Assembly: GCF_001975985.1 (NCBI RefSeq)
Contig: NZ_MTQF01000007.1
Location: 124,001-188,000 of the forward strand
Source of the DNA: [Flexibacter] sp. ATCC 35103
GTDB lineage: Bacteria; Bacteroidota; Bacteroidia; Flavobacteriales; Flavobacteriaceae
Reading direction: 5' to 3'
Length of the DNA: 64,000 bases
A program made the position numbers and the translations under genes. Shown one piece after another: positions 26,125 through 34,980 of this stretch. The notes under the pieces were generated by a model. It made no database searches. It saw only the letters and a program-made list of their open reading frames with translations, and had not been told where the DNA came from. Position 1 is the first letter of the stretch. Every line of letters starts with the position of its first letter.

Positions 26125-27009
26125 ATGAAAGGAATTATTTTGGCCGGAGGATCTGGTACCCGTTTACATCCATTAACTCTTGCGATGAGCAAGCAAATGA
26201 TGCCGGTTTATGATAAACCAATGATTTATTATCCACTGTCAACTTTAATGATGTCTGGTATAAACGAAATATTGATTATATCAACACCACATGATTTACC
26301 AAATTTTAAAAAATTATTAGGAGATGGTTCCAGTTTAGGCTGTAATTTCAGTTATGCTGAACAAGCAATTCCTAATGGATTAGCACAGGCATTTGTTATT
26401 GGTGAAGAATTTATTGGTAATGATGATGTAGCTTTAATATTAGGAGATAATATATTTTTTGGGTCCAATATGCAAGAGCTTTTAAAATCAAACACAAAAC
26501 CAAAAGGTGGAGTAGTTTTTGCGTATCATGTTTCAGATCCTGAACGATACGGAGTTGTTGAGTTTGATGAAAATTATAAAGCGATTTCTATAGAAGAAAA
26601 ACCAATTGAGCCTAAATCTAGTTATGCCGTTCCAGGTTTATATTTTTATGATAATTCTGTTGTTGAAATTGCCAAAAATATAAAACCAAGTGCTCGCGGT
26701 GAATATGAAATTACAGATGTCAATAAAGTTTATCTTGAAAAAGAATCCTTAAAAGTTGGAATTTTAAGCAGAGGTACAGCATGGTTGGATACAGGAACTT
26801 TTAATAGTTTAATGCAAGCAGGACAATTTGTTCAGGTGCTTGAAGAAAGACAAGGATTAAAAGTAGGTTGTATTGAAGAAATTGCCTGGAGACAAGGATT
26901 TATAAATGACTCTCAGCTTGAAGAACTTGCTTTACCATTAGTTAAATCCGGTTACGGGACTTATTTAATAGAATTTTTAAAACAAAAGAAAAAAGGTGTT
27001 AAAATCTAA
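26125..27009 (+). CDS. rfbA: Glucose-1-phosphate thymidylyltransferase
   Basis: A 294-residue RmlA that makes dTDP-glucose from dTTP and glucose 1-phosphate. It shows the signature LAGGSGTRLHPLTLAMSK, the block QMMPVYDKPMIYYPLSTL, LGDNIFFG, ERYGVVEFD, EEKP, GLYFYD and GTAWLDTGT. Length and motif order are those of the short RmlA type. It closes the rhamnose group; the next gene appears to have its own promoter box. Confidence 0.96.
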   Translation: MKGIILAGGSGTRLHPLTLAMSKQMMPVYDKPMIYYPLSTLMMSGINEILIISTPHDLPNFKKLLGDGSSLGCNFSYAEQAIPNGLAQAFVIGEEFIGNDDVALILGDNIFFGSNMQELLKSNTKPKGGVVFAYHVSDPERYGVVEFDENYKAISIEEKPIEPKSSYAVPGLYFYDNSVVEIAKNIKPSARGEYEITDVNKVYLEKESLKVGILSRGTAWLDTGTFNSLMQAGQFVQVLEERQGLKVGCIEEIAWRQGFINDSQLEELALPLVKSGYGTYLIEFLKQKKKGVKI

Positions 27010-27047
27010 TTTACACTAAGAAATAATTTTTTAAAACCTTTAATTTG

Positions 27048-27055
27048 TACTTTTG
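27048..27055 (+). promoter_or_regulatory. Candidate Bacteroidota -7 promoter box upstream of the WbpM-like gene
   Basis: The octamer TACTTTTG fits the Bacteroidota TAnnTTTG -7 consensus and lies 38 bases before the TTG start at 27094, in an 84-base gap. No good TTG -33 element is present at the usual distance, so the call is moderate. It suggests the dehydratase gene can be transcribed separately from the rhamnose genes. Confidence 0.45.
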
Positions 27056-27093
27056 TAACTTATGTGTAGTTTACAAAATCAAACTAAACCAAA

Positions 27094-29061
27094 TTGGATA
27101 CAGATAAACAAACTAAAATAGTCTCTTTTTTGCATAATTTCTTCTCTCCAAGGAATCTAAGAAGCAGTATTAATAATCTTAGCTATTTGCCTAGATGGAT
27201 TATTATTGCTATAGATGTAATGGTTTTGATTTTTTCATTTACTTTTACGTATATGCTTTTTGAAGGAACGGCATTAGGATATATAATTACCTCACATCAA
27301 TTTTATTTTGTTTCGAGTCTAATTACCATAAATGTGTTTTTCTTTTGGCTTTTTAGAACTTATTCCGGTATTATTCGCCACTCTTCTTATATTGATGCTA
27401 TAAAACTGCTGTTTTCTCAAATGTCGGTTTTAGTGTTTTTCTTATTTTTTAATTTAGTATTTGAATTATATACAGGACATAAAGCATTCTTAAACACAGC
27501 ACTTTTTATCAATTTAGTCTTGTCATTTTGTGGTTTGTTTTTATATCGTGTGATAGTGAAACAAACTTTCGAATTATATTTTTCAGAAAAAACCAATTCT
27601 AAATTAATTAGAACAGTAATTTATGGAACTGATGCTAATGCGATTTCGGTGGCTAATGCATTAAAATTTGAGACTCCTTCGAGATTTAAAATTGTTGGAT
27701 TTGTAGATAAAAATAATCAAAATGCATCTAAACGAATGTTAGATTTGCCAATTTTGATTTTAAGAAAAAAATTACCCGCTTTAATGCGTTCTGTAGCTGC
27801 AGAAGGTGTAATTATTGCTGATAAAAGTTTATCTAAAGAAGAACAATTAATTATAGTAGACCAATGTTTGGAATTCAATTACAGAGTATATACTGTACCA
27901 TTGATTTCAGACTGGGAAAATCAAAAAGAGATATCTCAAAAAGTAAAGAATATTCAGATTGAAGATTTATTAGAAAGAAAACCGATAGTTCTGGACAGTA
28001 AATCAATTTCAAAACAACTAAAAGATAAAACGATTCTTATTACAGGAGCGGCAGGATCAATTGGTAGTGAGATAGTAAGACAAGTATTAGGCTTTAATCC
28101 TAAAATGGTCATTATTTTAGATCATGCCGAAACACCACTTCATAATCTTTGTCTCGAAACTTTAACCTTAGGTTCTGAAACAAAAATTGTAGCTGTAATT
28201 GCTGACGTAAGAAGTAAAAAAGCATTAGATAAAGTTTTTAAAAATTACAATCCTCATGTTGTTTTTCATGCGGCAGCTTACAAACATGTTCCTTTAATGG
28301 AGGAAAATCCTTCGCAAGCTATACAAACAAATATTAAGGGAACTAAAAATCTTGCTGATTTATCCTGCAAGTACCATGTTAAGAAATTTGTTATGGTATC
28401 AACAGATAAAGCTGTAAACCCAAGCAATGTTATGGGAGCCAGTAAGAGAATAGCAGAAAAATATGTTCAGTCTTTATTTTTAAAAAATCAGAGAGAAAAT
28501 GTTGATGGTGCTACCAAATTTATTACAACTCGCTTTGGAAATGTGTTAGGATCAAACGGATCAGTAGTTCCTTTATTTACAAAACAAATTGCAGAAGGTG
28601 GACCAGTTACCATAACGCATCAGGATATTATTCGTTATTTTATGACTATCCCTGAAGCTTGCCAACTGGTATTAGAAGCCGGAGCAATGGGTAACGGAGG
28701 TGAAATTTACATATTTGACATGGGCAAACCAGTTAAGATAATAGATTTGGCAAAAAAAATGATCAAACTTGCAGGCTTTATTCCTGATAAAGAGATCAAG
28801 ATAAAAATTGTTGGACTACGACCTGGAGAAAAATTATATGAAGAATTATTAAATGATACCTCTAAAACGTTACCAACATATCATAATAAAATAATGATCG
28901 CTCAGGAAATACAAGATGAATATGAAAATTTACATATCGAAATTGATGAGCTAATAGGTATCGCTGATTTTTATGACAATGATGATATTGTAACTAAAAT
29001 GAAAAAAATTGTTCCGGAATTTAAAAGCATGAATTCAGCTTTCGAAATTTTAGACAAGTAG
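27094..29061 (+). CDS. UDP-GlcNAc 4,6-dehydratase, membrane-bound (WbpM/PglF/CapD family)
   Basis: A 655-residue protein with an N-terminal membrane domain (about four helices, residues 35-155), a central Rossmann-like nucleotide domain (170-270) and a C-terminal SDR domain. The SDR part has GAAGSIGSE at 318-326, HAAAYKHVPLMEENP and STDKAVNPSNVMGASKR (436-452), an SMK-type catalytic site with Met447 and Lys451 as in WbpM. It converts UDP-GlcNAc to UDP-4-keto-6-deoxy-GlcNAc, shared by the WbpV-like SDR and the PglE-like aminotransferase. The start is a TTG at 27094; the next Met lies inside the first membrane helix. An intrinsic terminator follows. Confidence 0.92.
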   Translation: MDTDKQTKIVSFLHNFFSPRNLRSSINNLSYLPRWIIIAIDVMVLIFSFTFTYMLFEGTALGYIITSHQFYFVSSLITINVFFFWLFRTYSGIIRHSSYIDAIKLLFSQMSVLVFFLFFNLVFELYTGHKAFLNTALFINLVLSFCGLFLYRVIVKQTFELYFSEKTNSKLIRTVIYGTDANAISVANALKFETPSRFKIVGFVDKNNQNASKRMLDLPILILRKKLPALMRSVAAEGVIIADKSLSKEEQLIIVDQCLEFNYRVYTVPLISDWENQKEISQKVKNIQIEDLLERKPIVLDSKSISKQLKDKTILITGAAGSIGSEIVRQVLGFNPKMVIILDHAETPLHNLCLETLTLGSETKIVAVIADVRSKKALDKVFKNYNPHVVFHAAAYKHVPLMEENPSQAIQTNIKGTKNLADLSCKYHVKKFVMVSTDKAVNPSNVMGASKRIAEKYVQSLFLKNQRENVDGATKFITTRFGNVLGSNGSVVPLFTKQIAEGGPVTITHQDIIRYFMTIPEACQLVLEAGAMGNGGEIYIFDMGKPVKIIDLAKKMIKLAGFIPDKEIKIKIVGLRPGEKLYEELLNDTSKTLPTYHNKIMIAQEIQDEYENLHIEIDELIGIADFYDNDDIVTKMKKIVPEFKSMNSAFEILDK

Positions 29062-29100
29062 TTTTCTTACGATAAATCGAATTTTATTCTAAATAATATT

Positions 29101-29131
29101 AAAAAGGTGTTTTTTTCAAAAACGCCTTTTT
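29101..29131 (+). terminator. Rho-independent terminator after the WbpM-like gene
   Basis: AAAAAGGTGTTTTT (29101-29114) pairs with AAAAACGCCTTTTT (29118-29131), a 14-pair stem with one G-T wobble and a three-base loop, ending in a T run. It lies 40 bases after the stop at 29061 and separates the Wzx/Wzy-type block from the ABC-transporter block. It is the clearest terminator in the window. Confidence 0.85.
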
Positions 29132-29200
29132 GCTTTAGTGATAATTTATACATGAATAAAAATCTTGTTAATTCGATGAAAAATGCAAGAATAGAACCAT

Positions 29201-29215
29201 TACAATTTAATTGTA
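29201..29215. repeat. 15-base palindrome upstream of the ABC permease gene
   Basis: TACAATT-T-AATTGTA is a perfect 7-base inverted repeat around one base, ending nine bases before the ATG at 29225. It could be an operator or simply chance in AT-rich DNA. Confidence 0.3.
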
Positions 29216-29224
29216 AAATATAAA

Positions 29225-30091
29225 ATGAACGACAACAATACCCCCAATGATTGGTTGTTTGAGATAACACCTAAAAATAAATTCTTCTCATTGAATTTAA
29301 AGGAAGTCTGGCAATATAGAGATTTGCTGTTTCTTTTTGTAAAGCGGGATGTAATAACAGTTTACAAACAAACTGTTTTAGGACCGCTGTGGTATCTTAT
29401 CCAGCCTTTATTTACCTCAGTAACATTTACAATAATATTCAATAATGTTGCAGGTATTGATACCGGAACTGTTCCGCCATTCTTATTTAATCTGGCAGGA
29501 ATAACAGTGTGGAGTTATTTTACAGCTTGTTTAACCGGTACATCAGATACTTTTAAGGTCAATGCAGCAATTTTTGGTAAAGTATATTTTCCCAGAATTA
29601 TAACACCCTTATCTGTTGTAATTTCTAACTTAATAAAATTCGGAATTCAATTCTTGATTTTTATTGCCTTTTATCTTTTTTATTATTTTACCGGAAGTAA
29701 TCTGACAATTAATAATACGTTGATCTTATTCCCCATTTTAATTGCATTCATGGGAATTTTAGGATTAGGATTAGGGATGCTTATCTCTTCTTTGGTCACA
29801 AAATATAGAGATTTTACGTATTTGGTTAGTTTTGGAATACAGTTATTGATGTACTTATCAGCAGTAATGTATCCAATGGAATTGATTAAGAAAAAATTGC
29901 CGGAATTTGGCTGGCTTGTAGAATATAATCCGCTTGCATATATTATTGAAACAGCCCGTTATATGCTTCTTGATATTGGAGAAATTTCACTTTTAGGACT
30001 AATCTATACCTTGACTATAACTATACTGGTATTTTTTATAGGCCTTTTGTTTTTTAATAAAACTGAAAAGAGTTTTATAGACACTGTTTAG
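29225..30091 (+). CDS. wzm: Polysaccharide ABC transporter permease, Wzm-like
   Basis: A 288-residue ABC-2-type permease with six membrane helices after a cytoplasmic amphipathic N-terminus (LNLKEVWQYRDLLFLFVKRD). The segment QTVLGPLWYLIQPLF is characteristic of Wzm/KpsM/TagG-type polysaccharide exporters. With Wzt it exports a finished polymer from the cytoplasm. It is the first gene after the terminator at 29101-29131 and begins a new block. No consensus promoter box was found in the 93 bases before it, although a short palindrome is present. Confidence 0.92.
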   Translation: MNDNNTPNDWLFEITPKNKFFSLNLKEVWQYRDLLFLFVKRDVITVYKQTVLGPLWYLIQPLFTSVTFTIIFNNVAGIDTGTVPPFLFNLAGITVWSYFTACLTGTSDTFKVNAAIFGKVYFPRIITPLSVVISNLIKFGIQFLIFIAFYLFYYFTGSNLTINNTLILFPILIAFMGILGLGLGMLISSLVTKYRDFTYLVSFGIQLLMYLSAVMYPMELIKKKLPEFGWLVEYNPLAYIIETARYMLLDIGEISLLGLIYTLTITILVFFIGLLFFNKTEKSFIDTV

Positions 30092-30127
30092 ATGCAATAG
30101 TTGGGAGTTAATAAAATATAATTACAA

Positions 30128-31417
30128 TTGAAATTGGAAAAGGATATTATACTAAAAGCCGAAAACATCTCTAAGCAATATCGTTTAGGACAAGTAGGAA
30201 CTGGAACTTTAAGCCATGATTTAAATCGTTGGTGGCATCAAATACGTGGTAAAGAAAATCCTTATTTAAAGATTGGTGATACAAATGATCGCTCGACAAA
30301 AGGTGATTCAGATTATGTTTGGGCTTTACAAGATATTAATTTTGAAGTACAGAGAGGAGAGGTTCTGGGCATTATTGGTAAAAATGGAGCCGGAAAATCA
30401 ACACTTTTAAAAATACTTTCAAAAGTAACAGCGCCAACTACAGGAAGTATAAAATCTCGTGGTCGAATTGCTTCGCTCCTTGAAGTAGGTACAGGATTTA
30501 ATGGAGAAATGACCGGTCGTGAGAATGTTTTTTTGAATGGCGCTATTTTAGGCATGACCAAAAAAGAAATAACATCAAAACTCGATGAAATTATAGAGTT
30601 TTCTGGTTGCGAAAGATATATTGATACTCCTGTAAAAAGATATAGTTCAGGAATGACAGTTCGGTTAGCTTTTGCAGTAGCCGCTTTTTTAGAACCTGAA
30701 ATTTTGGTTGTAGATGAGGTCTTAGCAGTTGGAGATGCAGAGTTTCAGAAAAAAGCTATCGGAAAAATGCAGGATATCTCTAAAGGGCAGGGGAGAACTG
30801 TTTTATTTGTGAGCCATAATATGGCAGCAGTAAAGAGTTTGTGCACCAGAGGAATTGTGCTGGAAAATGGCAAAATTAAATTTACAGGTAATATTGATGA
30901 GTCATTAGATGTTTATTCAGATAATGCGAATTCTACAGAACATAGTGTTGTTTTTGATTCAGATACAAAGCGACTAGGTACTGGAAATATGCAATTTATT
31001 TCGGCAGAGATCAGTGACCAGTTCGAGAAATTAAAATACGAGTTTTCTATTGGTGATGATTTAAATATTAAATTCAAATTAAAAAATAACACCAACGAAG
31101 CAAAATCTGAAGTTGGAATTCAAATAAAATCTTCTGATGAAATGCCCATATTTCACATTATGGGAAGAGATTCAAATTTTGAATTAAATCATCTAACAGA
31201 GCAGGAAGAGTACATCGTAACTATAAAAGATGTAAGACTTTTCCCGGGTATATATACGATAAGTTTAACCAGTAATACTACAACAGGACATCAAATATTT
31301 GACAGTATTGAAAATGCATTGTCTTTTCAAATTATGGACGGAGGTAAATATACAATAAGAAATTTACCAAGAGCAGCAGGTCTTTTCTTTTTAAATCCAG
31401 AATGGAAAAAATTGTAA
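30128..31417 (+). CDS. wzt: Polysaccharide ABC transporter ATP-binding protein, Wzt-like with C-terminal carbohydrate-binding domain
   Basis: A 429-residue protein. The N-terminal ATPase domain has Walker A GKNGAGKST (84-92), signature YSSGM (172-176), Walker B ILVVDE (192-197) and switch H230. After residue about 270 comes an extra beta-rich domain of about 160 residues (for example LNIKFKLKNNTNEAKSEVGI), as in Wzt proteins that recognise the capped end of their O-polysaccharide. This suggests export is gated by a specific terminal modification. The start is a TTG at 30128, 36 bases after wzm. Confidence 0.92.
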   Translation: MKLEKDIILKAENISKQYRLGQVGTGTLSHDLNRWWHQIRGKENPYLKIGDTNDRSTKGDSDYVWALQDINFEVQRGEVLGIIGKNGAGKSTLLKILSKVTAPTTGSIKSRGRIASLLEVGTGFNGEMTGRENVFLNGAILGMTKKEITSKLDEIIEFSGCERYIDTPVKRYSSGMTVRLAFAVAAFLEPEILVVDEVLAVGDAEFQKKAIGKMQDISKGQGRTVLFVSHNMAAVKSLCTRGIVLENGKIKFTGNIDESLDVYSDNANSTEHSVVFDSDTKRLGTGNMQFISAEISDQFEKLKYEFSIGDDLNIKFKLKNNTNEAKSEVGIQIKSSDEMPIFHIMGRDSNFELNHLTEQEEYIVTIKDVRLFPGIYTISLTSNTTTGHQIFDSIENALSFQIMDGGKYTIRNLPRAAGLFFLNPEWKKL

Positions 31418-31420
31418 GCA

Positions 31421-32374
31421 ATGAAAATCGTTAAACTAACATTTAATTATGATTGGCCTCTTTTTAGACAAACTTCAAATTTCTCACAGATTTGGGGAGA
31501 TTACAAATTCGTTATTGACGATAATCTAAAAGAGTGTGATTTTTGGATTGTATATACCGATTATAAAATAGAAACAGAAACTGTAAAATGCAATCCTGAA
31601 AATGTTATTTTTATTCCTGGAGAGTGTTATAATACAAGTTCTAAGTTTACTCAGAAATTCTTAGATCAATTTGGTACAATCATCACGGTACAAAGAGAAT
31701 TAAAACATAAAAATATTATTTATTCTCATAATGCAAATCCTTGGTTTATTGGGAAATCATTTGATGAGTTGAGTTCTCTGCAAACTCCGGATAAAACAAA
31801 ATTAATTTCGGTTGTTTCCTCTAATAAAGCCTTTACCGAAGGACATAGGAAAAGAGTTAATTTTGTTGAAAAATTGAAAGAACATTTTGGAGATCAGTTA
31901 GATGTTTACGGAAGAGGAATAATTGATTTTGAGGATAAATGGGATGTTTTAGCGAATTATAAGTATTCAATAGCAATAGAAAATGATTATTGTGACGATT
32001 GGGTTACAGAAAAATTCTTTGACTGCTTATATACTCATACATTACCATTTTATTATGGATGTCCTAATTTAGAAAAGATAGTCAATAAAGAATCTTTTAT
32101 TAGAATTAACATAGATGATTTTGAATCAAGTGTGAAAATAATTGAGAACGCAATCGAACAAAGTGAATTTGAAAAAAGATTAGAACTACTCAGGAAAGAA
32201 TCATTTGAAAGTCTTCATAGAGATAACTTTTTTCCTTTTTTGGTCAAAATATTAGACAAGAAAAGCATTCGTTCAAAAAAGGAATTTGTAAAAATAAGAT
32301 CTGAATTTGAAATAAATAAGAAGAATGCTTTGGTTCAATTTTTAAGCAAAATAAAAAGAGTTTTAGTAAGATGA
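31421..32374 (+). CDS. Glycosyltransferase family 10 (alpha-1,3/4-fucosyltransferase-like)
   Basis: A 317-residue GT10 enzyme. The hallmark block is at residues 180-216: YKYSIAIEND, then DDWVTEKFFDCLYTHTLPFYYG, matching the FENS...VTEK...P.YxG motif of GDP-fucose-using alpha-1,3-fucosyltransferases. The C-terminal tail is lysine-rich, which in bacterial GT10 proteins often mediates membrane contact. Donor: GDP-L-fucose, or possibly GDP-L-colitose given the ColD-like gene at 34977. It starts four bases after wzt. Confidence 0.9.
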   Translation: MKIVKLTFNYDWPLFRQTSNFSQIWGDYKFVIDDNLKECDFWIVYTDYKIETETVKCNPENVIFIPGECYNTSSKFTQKFLDQFGTIITVQRELKHKNIIYSHNANPWFIGKSFDELSSLQTPDKTKLISVVSSNKAFTEGHRKRVNFVEKLKEHFGDQLDVYGRGIIDFEDKWDVLANYKYSIAIENDYCDDWVTEKFFDCLYTHTLPFYYGCPNLEKIVNKESFIRINIDDFESSVKIIENAIEQSEFEKRLELLRKESFESLHRDNFFPFLVKILDKKSIRSKKEFVKIRSEFEINKKNALVQFLSKIKRVLVR

Positions 32375-32970
32375 GAAAAATATTAAAACGGATTTATAGA
32401 ACTATTAATCTCAGATTAGCTAAAAGAGAGAATTTGTTGGTAAACCCAAATCATGGTAAATTTCGCAATGTCGAAATTATGTCTTCGGTAATATTAAGTG
32501 GTGAGAATAAAATTGGAGAATATACTTATATTGGATTTAATAGTATAATAACCAAATCAAAAATTGGAAGATATTGCTCTATAGCGGGTAATGTGAGTAT
32601 TGGTATAGGAGAGCACAAAATAAACAGAGTTTCGACAAATAGCATCTTTTATAAAAATGCTTGGGATACACTAACTGAAAAGGAATGTGTGATTGGAAAC
32701 GATGTCTGGATCGGTACCAATTCAGTGATACGAAGGGGTGTTACTATAGGGGATGGTGCAGTAATTGGTGCAAATTCATTTGTAAACAAAGATGTAAAAC
32801 CCTTTGAAGTTGTAGCAGGATCTCCTGCAAAATTTATTAAAATGAGATTCACGGATTTAATAATACAGAGTATTCAGGAATCTGATTGGTGGTCTAAAGA
32901 TTTAAATGAAGCCAGAACGATAATAGAAAAATTAGAGCTAACAGGATTATTTGAACAGGATGATAAATAA
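32371..32970 (+). CDS. Hexapeptide-repeat acyltransferase (CatB/XAT-like)
   Basis: A 199-residue left-handed beta-helix acyltransferase of the xenobiotic-acetyltransferase type: repeats around IGEYTYIGFNSIITKSKIGR, the GIGEHKINRVST loop containing the likely catalytic histidine, IGNDVWIGTNSVIRRGVTIG and VVAGSPAKFIKMRF. It is a different subfamily from those at 11642 and 17645. It overlaps the GT10 gene by four bases and the fcl-like gene by eleven, so it probably acetylates the sugar added by those neighbours. Confidence 0.84.
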   Translation: MRKILKRIYRTINLRLAKRENLLVNPNHGKFRNVEIMSSVILSGENKIGEYTYIGFNSIITKSKIGRYCSIAGNVSIGIGEHKINRVSTNSIFYKNAWDTLTEKECVIGNDVWIGTNSVIRRGVTIGDGAVIGANSFVNKDVKPFEVVAGSPAKFIKMRFTDLIIQSIQESDWWSKDLNEARTIIEKLELTGLFEQDDK

Positions 32971-33889
32971 AGACGCTAAAATATATATTACAGGTCATAC
33001 AGGGATGCTGGGTTCTATAACTTTAAATTTTTTTAAAGAAAACGGTTATTCTAATATTATAACAACAACACACAAAACTTTAGATTTAATTAATCAGCAA
33101 GAAGTTGATGATTTTTTTAATAAAGAAAGACCTGAATATGTAATTCATATTGCAGCAAAGGTTGGAGGTATTAAAGCTAATATTGATAATCCTGCAATTT
33201 TCTTGTATGATAATTTAATGATGCAGTCTAATGTTATAAATTCGGCACATAAATACAATGTGAAAAAGTTTGTATTTATTGCAAGCTCTTGCATTTATCC
33301 TGCAGTTTCGCCACAACCAATGAAAGAAGAATATCTTCTAGACGGGAAACTGGAACCAACAAACGAAGGATATGCAATTGCAAAAATTGCAGGAATTAAA
33401 TTATTAGAAACTTACCATAAACAATATGGGTTTAATGGAATTACTTTAATTCCGAGTAACTTATATGGCTCTAATGATACCTTTGATCTAAATCATGCTC
33501 ATGTTTTATCATCATTAGTAAAAAGATTTACAGACGCTAAAAACGATAATGCTTCATCAATCACGTTATGGGGAACAGGAATTGCAAGAAGAGAATTTTT
33601 GCATGTTGAGGATTTTTCTAAAGCCATTTTATATTTCTTCGAAAATTATAATTCTCCTGATTGTATTAATGTAGGTCCCGGAACAGATATTAGTATAAAA
33701 GAATTAGCCGAGTTAATTTCTTCTAAGGTTGAATATTCCGGAGAGATCTTGTGGGATGATACCAAACCAAACGGAATGCTTAAAAAATGTATGGATGTGT
33801 CTAATATGATAAAAGAAGGATTTAAGCCTTCTAAATTATTAGAAACAGGTATAGAAGAGGTAATAGAAAGTTATAAGAAATTGAAATGA
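32960..33889 (+). CDS. fcl: GDP-L-fucose synthase / GDP-L-colitose synthase-like (Fcl/ColC)
   Basis: A 309-residue SDR epimerase/reductase. Motifs: TGHTGMLGS (11-19), AAKVGGIKAN, SSCIYP (S109 and C111), YAIAK (Y138, K142) and H181 in NHAHVL. These line up, offset by two, with Ser107, Cys109, Tyr136, Lys140 and His179 of E. coli GDP-fucose synthase. It would convert GDP-4-keto-6-deoxymannose to GDP-L-fucose, or the 3-deoxy form to GDP-L-colitose if it works with the ColD-like enzyme at 34977; the sequence cannot decide. The ATG at 32960 is preferred over a TTG three codons earlier. Confidence 0.9.
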   Translation: MINKDAKIYITGHTGMLGSITLNFFKENGYSNIITTTHKTLDLINQQEVDDFFNKERPEYVIHIAAKVGGIKANIDNPAIFLYDNLMMQSNVINSAHKYNVKKFVFIASSCIYPAVSPQPMKEEYLLDGKLEPTNEGYAIAKIAGIKLLETYHKQYGFNGITLIPSNLYGSNDTFDLNHAHVLSSLVKRFTDAKNDNASSITLWGTGIARREFLHVEDFSKAILYFFENYNSPDCINVGPGTDISIKELAELISSKVEYSGEILWDDTKPNGMLKKCMDVSNMIKEGFKPSKLLETGIEEVIESYKKLK

Positions 33890-34980
33890 TTACTAATGCG
33901 CTAAAATTAAACCCTAATACTAATAAATATTCTTTCATTGAAGGATTAAGAGGTTTTGCTATTTTATTGGTGTTTGGTGTTCATTTTTTCGGAAAATTTC
34001 AAAAGAAAGATTACTTTCTAAGTCAGGATTCTGCTTTTAAGCCAATTATTAAGTTTTTACATTCAGGTCATATTGGGGTAGATTGCTTTTTTTTAATTAG
34101 TTCATTTTTAATCTACAAATCTTTAACTAATCATAATAATAAAATATCTTTTATACAATTTATGTACAAAAGATATTCTCGATTATTACCTGTGATTATT
34201 TTTATTTTAATTATTCCCTTTATGATTTATAAAGGATTTAATATAAAGATCATTTTAGACAATATTTTTTTTTTAAATATTTTTAATTCAAGTTCAAGTA
34301 TTGTTATAGTCACATGGTCATTGGTTTACGAAATATATTTTTATATTTTAGCAGGTATATTATATATTATACTTCCAAATAAAATTACCACAAGTATTCT
34401 GTTTCTATTGTTAATATTTATATCAATTCTCTTAATTCATTTTTTTATTGAGCAGCATATACTAGAAGAGCCAGTTAGATTTTTAGGTTTCTTTTTTGGT
34501 ATTGCTTTAGCAAAATATCATACAAAAATCAATCAATCTAAGATTTTATTAAAATACAAAGAGTTGATTGTTATTCTGGGTTTTTTTATCATATTTTTTC
34601 AAATGTATGGTTGGCAGAACCTTAATTGGGTAACATCTATTGCAACAAGTAAACTTTATAGCGCAATATTTTATATAACAGTTCAAATAGGTTTTTTTCT
34701 GATAATTCTGGGTAATCTAATAAAAGGAAACAGACTGGAATTTTTGCTCGTTAATAGCTTTATGCAATTGTTAGGAATGGTTAGTTACTCTTTTTATATT
34801 ATTCATTGTTTTATAATAACAAAACTAAATCTTACTGCCAAATTGATAATGTATCTAAATATACCTAGTTTTATATCGATGCTTTTAGAATATATAATAT
34901 CATTTTCTTTTGCCGTTTTAGTGTCAATTTATATTTATGAATACTTAGAAAAACCATATTTTAATAAAATTAAAAAATGA
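33886..34980 (+). CDS. Acyltransferase family 3 (OafA/YrhL-like) membrane protein
   Basis: A 364-residue protein with about ten membrane helices and acyltransferase-3 marks: SFIEGLRGFAILLVFGVHFF (16-35, with the conserved His33) and GHIGVDCFFLISSFLIY, followed by a basic MYKRYSRLLP. These enzymes O-acetylate sugars, typically using acetyl-CoA across the inner membrane. It overlaps the genes on both sides by four bases. A T10 run (34265-34274) lies in the coding sequence. No SGNH domain is fused to it. Confidence 0.9.
   Translation: MITNALKLNPNTNKYSFIEGLRGFAILLVFGVHFFGKFQKKDYFLSQDSAFKPIIKFLHSGHIGVDCFFLISSFLIYKSLTNHNNKISFIQFMYKRYSRLLPVIIFILIIPFMIYKGFNIKIILDNIFFLNIFNSSSSIVIVTWSLVYEIYFYILAGILYIILPNKITTSILFLLLIFISILLIHFFIEQHILEEPVRFLGFFFGIALAKYHTKINQSKILLKYKELIVILGFFIIFFQMYGWQNLNWVTSIATSKLYSAIFYITVQIGFFLIILGNLIKGNRLEFLLVNSFMQLLGMVSYSFYIIHCFIITKLNLTAKLIMYLNIPSFISMLLEYIISFSFAVLVSIYIYEYLEKPYFNKIKK
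34265..34274 (+). repeat. T10 homopolymer inside the acyltransferase-3 gene
   Basis: Ten consecutive T residues encode part of NIFFLNIF. Such runs can slip during replication or transcription; the frame is intact as read. Confidence 0.45.
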
